DNA of 64,000 bases, from the NCBI GenBank assembly GCA_951812925.1, contig OX638370.1:101570897-101634896 (forward strand). Direction: 5' to 3'. The position numbers and the translations under genes were made by a program. Below the pieces are notes generated by a model, which saw only the letters and a list, made by a program, of their open reading frames with translations, was not told where the DNA came from and ran no database searches. Shown here piece by piece: positions 57,089 through 64,000 of the stretch. Every line of letters begins with the position of its first letter. Position 1 is the first letter of the stretch. The DNA is from Calliopum simillimum. Lineage: Eukaryota; Arthropoda; Insecta; Diptera; Lauxaniidae.

Positions 57089-58399
57089 GAGTGTTTCTTT
57101 GCGTAATCGATTAAGATTTGGGTCGATTTTTATGAAAATTGATGAAAAGTTAGTATTTGACATAAGTATAACTGTGGTAAGATGATTTTTCGAAATTCCG
57201 AAAAATCCAAGATGGCGGCCATATGAAGTCCGATCCACCTTTTAGATACCCACATGTTTGAAAATTCACATCTCCTCGGATTTTGATTCGATTTTAATAA
57301 AATTTTCAGAGTTCGTGCAGATAGATATTAGGTACAATGAAAAAAAAAAATATTATTTTAAGTGGAAAAAAGCTTTTTTTCCTTTTTAAAGCCAATGTGG
57401 GGCTTGGTGCACCCTTTTTAATTTTTTTTTTTAAATATTTTTATTTAAAAGTTAATTTTATTATAATTATTAACCAAGCTTCAAAATTGTGATATCTTTT
57501 ACTGTTATAAAGTTATGAATTTTTGAAGCTATTTAACGTTGTATTTATCGTGAGTCGTTGGTGCACGTGCGCTACTATATAGGGTTGCCATATTTTTGGG
57601 GAATTTTTTAACCCATTATAACCAAATTTTTGGAAAAAGGGGTCAAAAAGACCCATAAAAATAGGACATAATGGGTTACGATGTTCTAAAAACTTGATCC
57701 ATGCTTGAATTTACATTAAGTCATGTGAACATCTTAACCTATTATGTCACGTTTTTAAGGGTCTTTTTGACCCGTTTATCCAAAAATTTGTTTATAATGG
57801 GTTAAAAAATTCTTCAAAAATATTCTAAAAAAATTTTACTAAGGGCCACCGAAAAAAAGACACCGTCCGGACGGTGGCGACACTATATAGTAGCGCACGT
57901 GCACCAACGCCTCATGATAAACACAACGTTAAACAACTTCAAAAATTCATAACTTGATAACAGTAAGAGATACCACAATTTTGAAGCTTGGTAAATAATT
58001 ATAATAAAATTTACTTTTAAATAAAAATATTTAAAAAAAAAATAAAATGGGTACACCAAGCCCCAAATTGGTTCTAAATAAGAAAAAAATGCTTTTTTTC
58101 AACCTAAAATACATTTTATTTTTCAGTGTAATTTTTTTTCTAAAAGCTCATATTTATTTTCACTAACCCTGAAAATTTCATTAAGATCGAATCAAAATCC
58201 GAGGAGTTATGAATTTTCAAACATGTGAGTATCTAAAAGTTAGATCGGACTTCATATGGCCGCCATTTTAGATTTTTTCGGAATTTCGAAAAATCATTTT
58301 ACCACAGTTATACATAGGTCAAATACTAACTTTTCACCAATTTTCATAAAATTCGGAGATGTCAACCCAAATCTTAATCGATTACGCAAAGAAACACTC
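57089..58399. repeat. 1.3-kb palindrome
   Basis: The outer ends GAGTGTTTCTTTGCGTAATC and their inverse, then successive blocks (CATATGGCCGCCAT-like, GGGGCTTGGTG, GTGCACGTGCGCTACTATAT), occur in mirror order about an axis near 57700. The centre holds AACCCATTATAA and TATAATGGGTT as at 30.3 kb. The right arm has a 60-bp extra piece with CCGTCCGGACGG. Confidence 0.85.
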
Positions 58400-58766
58400 C
58401 TTGCCTCTTTTTTGAGTAAATTTAATATGCTCGAATGTCTATTAAAATCAATTCGTACATAAGTACGTGATGACTTAGAGAACGTTGGGCACATTGAATC
58501 AAGAAATTTTTTCTTCCTCATGAAACAATTTCCAAAAATCTATCAACTTCCTTTTAATCGTCAATAATGTAGGAATTGATTTCAACAGACTTTTGGGAAT
58601 ATCAATTTCACTCCCGTTTGCGGGACCGTTAGAAAAAAAAAAAAAAACGCTTACCAGATTCAGAATAAGCGAACCAATTACCCGGAAAAGCTGTAAAGAT
58701 CACATTCAGAATTTTTTTGTTGCATAATGTTATCGGCTAAGAAAGCACTAAAAGTTTAAAATTTAA

Positions 58767-58965
58767 ATGATTTTTCACAAATTAAAATGATTTTAATTTT
58801 GCTTTTTAAGACTGCTATTTTTGAATATTCCATTAATACGAACTTGTACAGTCAAATTTGCAATGAACAACAAGTTCGTATTAATGGAATATTCAAAAAT
58901 AGCAGTCTTAAAAAGCAATATTAAAATCACTTTAATCTGTGAAAAATCATTTAATATTGAAAAGG
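58767..58965. repeat. hairpin of about 200 bp
   Basis: Arms containing GACTGCTATTTTTGAATATT and CCATTAATACGAACTTGT are inverted around a short loop near 58860. The same sequence, once, is found inverted at 61318-61350. Confidence 0.8.
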
Positions 58966-59242
58966 TGAACCCGCCTATTAATGTTAGAATTCTAACATTT
59001 ACAATTATAACCTTGCGAAAGCAAGAATCTCACTAGCAGTGGACAAATAATCCACAACAGTGGGATATTAGTTGTGCATTGTGGAAGATAGCATGTCTCC
59101 AAACCAAATTTGAGAGTGCATTCAACATAATAACAATTAAGAAAATATTTCCAATGAACACAGCTGATAGCAACAAGTGTACTTACATAAATAACAACAA
59201 CAGTGTTATTTATGTGAGGATCTTTGACGAGGTAGATCGTTC

Positions 59243-59311
59243 CGTAGTGTGGCCTAAGTGGTAGGGGTCTGCTGCACTCTTTCATTAGAATGCAGAAGGC
59301 TGTGGTTCGAT
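59243..59311 (+). repeat. tRNA-like sequence (possible SINE head or tRNA pseudogene)
   Basis: TGGCCTAAGTGG resembles the A box of leucine/serine-type tRNAs and GTGGTTCGATTCTAG a B box at suitable distance. A CTGCA...TGCAG stem lies between. The acceptor stem does not close, so it is not a working tRNA gene by eye. Confidence 0.4.
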
Positions 59312-59331
59312 TCTAGTAAGAAGCAAAGCTA

Positions 59332-61216
59332 TGTACATTAGAGTGGTCCAAAATCCGAAAGTGTTAAAAAGTCAAGGTGCGCGCGACTTTTCTGAATCCT
59401 TGGATCCTGCTGATTACAAAAAGTGCTTTGGAACCAAAAAAAAATTGCGTTTAGATATTCCGCAACGAGCTTGAAGGTACTTTTTTAGGAATTTTTGAGT
59501 TTTCGAGTTCTCTTTTTAATTTAAACGCTATACCTTTTGAACCAGATAGAGTATTTGCAAAAATTAAATTGCATTTTGTTAGGAATATTTTGAAACATGT
59601 TTTGCATTGATAATAATTAATCTAATTTTTGCCAATTTTTTTTAGCAGCACTTTAAACTTAAAAATTTGTTAATTTTTTGAAGTGTTTGCACTTTCAACA
59701 ACCGATTTTTTTCTTATTTTGCTCTAGCAAATTTTTTTAAACATTTTTATATTTTTATGCATGAATTCATCTTTAAAATAATTTCAACAACTAAGCTATT
59801 AGTAACACTTTTACTCACTAAAAACTATTAAGTATAATTAAATTAGACTAAAAAAAAAAATTCATTTTAGTGTTTTCAAGGCATTGAAATAAGATATCTT
59901 AATGGGATGACGTAAGATACCACTTGTTTTTTATAAAATCATTAGTTCCTAATCTTGTGAGTAAAACAACATTCTTTGCAATATCGAAATTTTTGCACTC
60001 CTTGTTATTTTTGGCAAAACAGGTTAACAGATAGTTTTCATAGATCTTCAAAAAAAACTAAAAAAAAATTTAGTCAAAAATAAACTCAAATAGCCATTTT
60101 CGATGTATTTGTTACTGTTGATTCCGAATTCATTCTCGAAATTGCTCTATCTTGTACGGTTAAGGAGATATTCAAACATAAAAGTATAAAAAACACCGTT
60201 TTTGCTCTTTTTAAAGTGATATTACAAGTCAAGGTTACTTTCAGCCACAAAAAATGGTACAGTGGTTAAAAGTGCCAGTCTGTTTCTTTAAAATCCAATT
60301 TAAATTATACCGATATCTTTTTTATTCTCGGAGTTATCCTAACTTAAAAAGTTGAAAAGTGCAAAAAAAAACGTTTTTTTATTATTTCTGCTTACGATAT
60401 TTCAGAGGATTAAAGAGATATCGATTTAATTTAAATTGGGTTTTCAAGAAAAATGCCGTCACTCTTATTTTCAATACCAAGCCGAAAGTTACCTTGTCGT
60501 TATATAACAGCTTCAAAATTATCAAAAACGGTGTTTTTTTGCATTTTTAGGTTAGGATATCTCTAAAACCGTACAAAATAGAGCAATTCTGAGACCGGAT
60601 TTAGAATTTTCATGAACAAATACATCTTAAATGACTATTGTTGTTTCTGTTTCACCAGGAAAATTTTAAACTCAAAGTTTTTTTTTTGGCCAAATTTGAT
60701 TAAACTTTACGGTTTTTAGCAAGTAAAGTGAAGCTGGTGGCTTAGTTGTTGGAGTCAGTTGATAGATAAATTAATGCGTAAGAAAATAGAAACATAAAAA
60801 AAAATTCGCTAGAGCAAAATAAGAAAAAAATCGGTTCTTGAAAGTGCAAATACCTCAAAAAATTAACAAATTTTGAAGTTTAAAGTGCTGCTAAAAAAAA
60901 TTGGAAAAGACAACATTAATTATTATTAATGCAAAAATGGCTCAAAATATTCTTAACAAAATGCAATTTAATTTTTGCAAATACCTTATCTGGTTCAAAA
61001 GATATAGCGTTTAAATTAAAAATAGTACTCAAAAACTCAAAAATTCCTTAAAAAGTACCTTTAAGCTCGTTGCGGAATATATAAACGCAATTTTTTTTTG
61101 GTTCCAAAGCACTTTTTGTAATCAGCAGGATCCAAGGATTCAGAAAAGTCGCGCGCACCTTGACTTTTTAACACTTTTGGTTTTTCCATACAAAATTTGG
61201 ACCACTCTAATGTACA
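59332..61216. mobile_element. 1.9-kb foldback element with an inner palindrome
   Basis: Ends TGTACATTAGAGTGGTCC and the exact inverse lie next to TA (59330-59331, 61217-61218). Arms of about 400 bp (59332-59740, 60800-61216) pair closely, including GTGCGCGCGACTTTTCTGAA. The interior contains a separate palindrome at 60091-60639. No gene. Confidence 0.85.
60091..60639. repeat. palindrome with core repeats, nested in the foldback element
   Basis: The left arm contains GATTCCGAATTCATTCTCGA and the right arm its diverged inverse. Blocks TAAATTATACCGATATCTTT and GATATCGATTTAATTTAAAT mirror each other around about 60365. Arms are about 75-85 percent alike, so it is older than the palindrome at 44011. 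Confidence 0.7.
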
Positions 61217-61472
61217 TATATATATATATGCAAATATATATATGTGTATGTGGTAATAGCCGAAACATATGTCACCAATTTCCAAGTTAATATTTACAGC
61301 GTCGGTTGTTGTTTATTGCAAATTTGACTGTACAAGTTCGTATTAATGGAATGTTTAAAATTAAAGTTTAAAAATAAATGTCTTATTATTTTGTTCATTT
61401 AGTCAAAATTCAAAAAAATGTTAAGCATTTTAAATTCAAATCTCTTTAAATTTATTTTTTTTTAATTTACAG

Positions 61473-61766
61473 ATAATTTTATTAATTGTTGCTGCTGCTG
61501 CTTACGCTGCACCCGTTGAAGAATCATCTGTAAAAGAGAAACGTGGCCTGGCCTTAGGTTTGGGCTATCATCATGCACCGCTCTTAGCACATTCATCCTA
61601 TGTAGCACCCGCTATTGTACATTCCACATCATATGTGCATCATGCACCACTTTTGCATGCAGCACCAATCATTTCGCATGCTCCAATTTATTCACATGCA
61701 CCGATTATAGCGCATCAGCCACTTGCATATCATCTACCATCTTATCATTCTCATTATTTCAAGTAG
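61473..61766 (+). CDS. cuticle-type secreted protein, exon 2
   Basis: 98 codons including the stop. Joined to exon 1 the protein has 101 residues: a signal peptide (1-16/17), an acidic segment with a dibasic KEKR (25-28), then a repetitive His/Ala/Pro-rich region with SYVAPAIVHS, SYVHHAPLLHAAP, ISHAPIYSHAPIIAH, and the end YHSHYFK. Tyr/Ala/Val/Pro repeats with many histidines are typical of small insect cuticular or other extracellular matrix proteins that are secreted by epidermis and cross-linked. It has no chitin-binding R&R domain. I cannot name an orthologue. The KEKR site could also be a prohormone cleavage site, so a neuropeptide-like precursor is a weaker alternative. A poly(A) signal follows at 61835. 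Confidence 0.85.
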   Translation: MILLIVAAAAYAAPVEESSVKEKRGLALGLGYHHAPLLAHSSYVAPAIVHSTSYVHHAPLLHAAPIISHAPIYSHAPIIAHQPLAYHLPSYHSHYFK

Positions 61767-61834
61767 ATTGATTCAATTGCATGTAGTTACAGTTGCAATG
61801 CAGAATGTTGATTATACCAATTTAAAATCATAGC

Positions 61835-61840
61835 AATAAA
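61835..61840 (+). terminator. poly(A) signal of the cuticle-type gene
   Basis: AATAAA, 69 bp after the stop codon, the first such hexamer downstream. Confidence 0.55.
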
Positions 61841-64000
61841 TATGGCAATTTATTGGGCTACATCATCATCAGCATCGTCATCCACTACAGCAACAGCAAA
61901 CTACAATTTTATGAACAACAATTACAAATACAACAACGTACTTGAATGTGCAGCAATCGAGAATTCACTATTTTTTTCGCAAGGCAGAATTGAAAAAAAT
62001 TTTACTTTTTAAAAATTTTTTTTTTTGAAATATCATTTCTTGTTAATTATTCATTGTAAATATTCAAAAAACAAAAAAAGAAGTTTTAATAAAACATGTT
62101 CGCTCATTTTGATATGTAGTAGCGATTTTCATATTTTTATTATTAGAAATTTTGATAAGTATTGCAGTTGATATATGGGTAAATTTCCGAAAAATGTACC
62201 AAAACATGCCTATTTTTATGCCCACCTATTTATTATTTTTTTTATTACTTGAAGGTATAGAATATGTTGACTTTAACTTCTGGAACATTTTTAAAAAACG
62301 TACACAAACTTTCAGTGTTGCCATATATTATAGAATTACATAAAATGTTTGAAAATAAATAGTTTGAAAAAATTTATGCTGGATTTTTAAAGTTTATTCA
62401 AGTGTTTTAAGACTAAATTTTAATTTTTATTTTTAAATAAATGATATAAGCAAGAATACCAAAAAAAAGAAAAAAAAAACAGGTGGAAGGTTACTAAACG
62501 GAGAATGATGAAATAATGCAAAAAACTACGGAGAGTGATGAAAGGGAGAGTGACAAAATGTTGCGAAAACTGAAAATAGCATATTTTGTTTAAAGTCGAA
62601 ACTGGTGGAAAGCACTTCTAATTATTTATTGATTTAATTATATATCTACAGATAAAATATTATGTTTAGAAAAACTTATGCGGAGAATGATGCACAATTT
62701 AAAAATTTTTTGAACTTAAAAAAAAAAACACACGAACACTCACTATCGAAGAACAAGAGCTAGCTGAGCTGAAAATATTCCGAATCTCTTATTTCTCTTC
62801 ACTTTCGTTCTCTATTTACTTAATATTAAAAAAATTAACAGTAGAATAGAAAAACTGAGCGAAAATAACGTAATAAGCGAAACGGGCATATAAAGTGCAC
62901 TAAGAAGCGGTTGGGGTCAGAACGGAGAATGAGTTTTTAACACTTTGTGTTATAATTTAACAATAAAATATTTAAACTTTTTTTTTCTAATCTATCGTAT
63001 AGAAGCTCTGGTTAAGTATCTGTATTAAATCGTTAAAATATCAAATTTTTAATTTAAACATGGTTTTGAGCCTCGGGACATTGAATGGCACATTTTTTGG
63101 AGAATTACCCATATCTACAGTATATGTCCGATTAAGATTTCTAACTCTCGCTTTAAGCCTATTTTACCGTGATAAGAATCCATGTAGGTTCATGTTTTGA
63201 AAAACGGCATTGAAGAAACGGTTTCTCAGAATTCTATTGAATAAATCATTATTATGATTTCGAGAGTTCTTTATAAAAAGTTGTTTTTTTTAGCATAATA
63301 TTGAAAAAGAGTCAGAAAAGAGCAATTTATGCGATAAGTTGAAGAAAAGCTCATTTATGTGCAGTTTGGGATCATTTATGAGCCTGATATGAACTCTTTG
63401 TAAAAAGACTGTTTTATGACTCATATGAATAGTGGTAAAATATTAACGTTCACGGTTCACTTCATAAAGTCCTACTTTTCTTTCAAAACGAAAGATTATG
63501 CACATCAACGATGTTAAATTTATGTTATGGTTTTGTATTAGTTTTTTTTTTTTACCTCTTTTCCTAATTTTTTATTCTGAAATTAAATCTCTCTATTAAG
63601 TAATTTTAGCCGGCAGACGGCAAATATCATGCCATGCTTGTAAATTTTTATATGAAATACTTTGTCAATATTGATTGATATAACCGAAAATAAAGAAAAT
63701 AGTAATAATAATAATAATAAATTCAAGCGCGCGTTCGAAAGCCAAAACATACATATCATTGCTAAAAATAACCCTTAGCTGATTTATTAGCGCAATATTT
63801 GAAGTGTCAAGCTTTTGAACATAAAATTAAGTCGAATGCATTTAGCATGTCATTTTCTGTATATAACTCTTAATTGAACTGTCAGTTTGATCTTCAGTCA
63901 ATGAGAGTGTGATGAAAACTTAACTTAATGAGTGATGAAACTTCAAGTAGTGACATAAAATTATATCACTCTTTACATACGTCTTTATGTATATGTGCCT
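61841..64000. other. gene-free stretch
   Basis: AT-rich. Recurrent GGAGAATGATG/GAGAGTGATGA phrases occur at 62500-62700 and 62920, and a (TAA)n microsatellite at about 63699-63722. No gene recognised. Confidence 0.5.

Larger units (their letters stand above)
56340..61472 (+). other. 5.1-kb intron of the cuticle-type gene with nested palindromes
   Basis: It extends from GTAAGT at 56340 to the acceptor TTTACAG at 61472. It holds a 1.3-kb palindrome (57089-58399), a 0.2-kb hairpin (58767-58965), a tRNA-like unit (59243-59311) and a 1.9-kb foldback element (59332-61216) that itself contains another palindrome. 56340-57088 has no recognised feature. Confidence 0.7.

Noticed and set aside
58256..58521. 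Overlapping open frames on both strands
   Set aside because: They lie within the right arm of the 57089-58399 palindrome; no protein signal.

Overview
This is eukaryotic DNA, very AT-rich, with split genes and a heavy, nested load of transposable elements. Two fly-type host genes, a rosa-like DD41D mariner, a Helitron/DINE-like repeat with a CAGC/CAGA tract and several mariner, Jockey and pogo remnants point to a brachyceran fly, most likely a tephritid fruit fly or a relative. The species assignment is inference; I could not search any database.

Host genes are few. On the minus strand, three exons (14783-15073, 3456-3627, 3225-3351) join in frame into the first 196 residues of a rhodopsin-type neuropeptide receptor resembling insect myosuppressin receptors. 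An intron of about 11 kb full of repeats separates exon 1 from exon 2, and the exons after TM3 are not visible in the window. On the plus strand, a tiny start exon (56328-56339) and a second exon (61473-61766) make a 101-residue secreted, His/Ala/Pro-rich cuticle-type protein whose 5.1-kb intron is packed with palindromic elements. A possible exon of an unknown gene lies at the left edge (1-194, minus).

The rest is mobile DNA. Two mariner-type transposons look intact: a DD41D element at 1323-2626 (1304 bp) and a DD37D element at 33519-34809 (1291 bp). Both have TA target duplications, matching ends and full-length transposases. The DD41D element sits inside an older TA-flanked element whose second copy (45036-45829) preserves the empty site. 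Decayed mariners lie at 12064-13028, 26856-27557 and 29225-29584. Four elements with G-rich ends and repeated G-rich subterminal motifs (13138-14513, 23112-24264, 41702-42496, 52581-53724) belong to three sequence families; two of these families carry remnants of pogo/jerky-type transposase. Non-LTR retrotransposon fragments are at 8236-9001, 17212-17380, 28735-29150 and 30700-31990. A probable solo LTR is at 4831-5745 and Helitron/DINE-like repeats are at 32412-33075, 46027-46200 and 49441-50628.

A striking layer of structure is a large set of foldback elements, palindromes of 0.15 to 1.9 kb: 6634-6863, 11095-12061, 20431-21183, 25874-26085, 30311-30690, 31297-31722, 36889-37893, 40571-40726, 44011-44693, 46290-46793, 57089-58399, 58767-58965, 60091-60639 and 59332-61216. 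Several share a core repeat of 60-110 bp found in at least eight places. Minisatellites (18-bp units near 4925, 39-bp units at 35295-35935) and a degenerate 18-20-bp repeat field (9100-10350) complete the picture.
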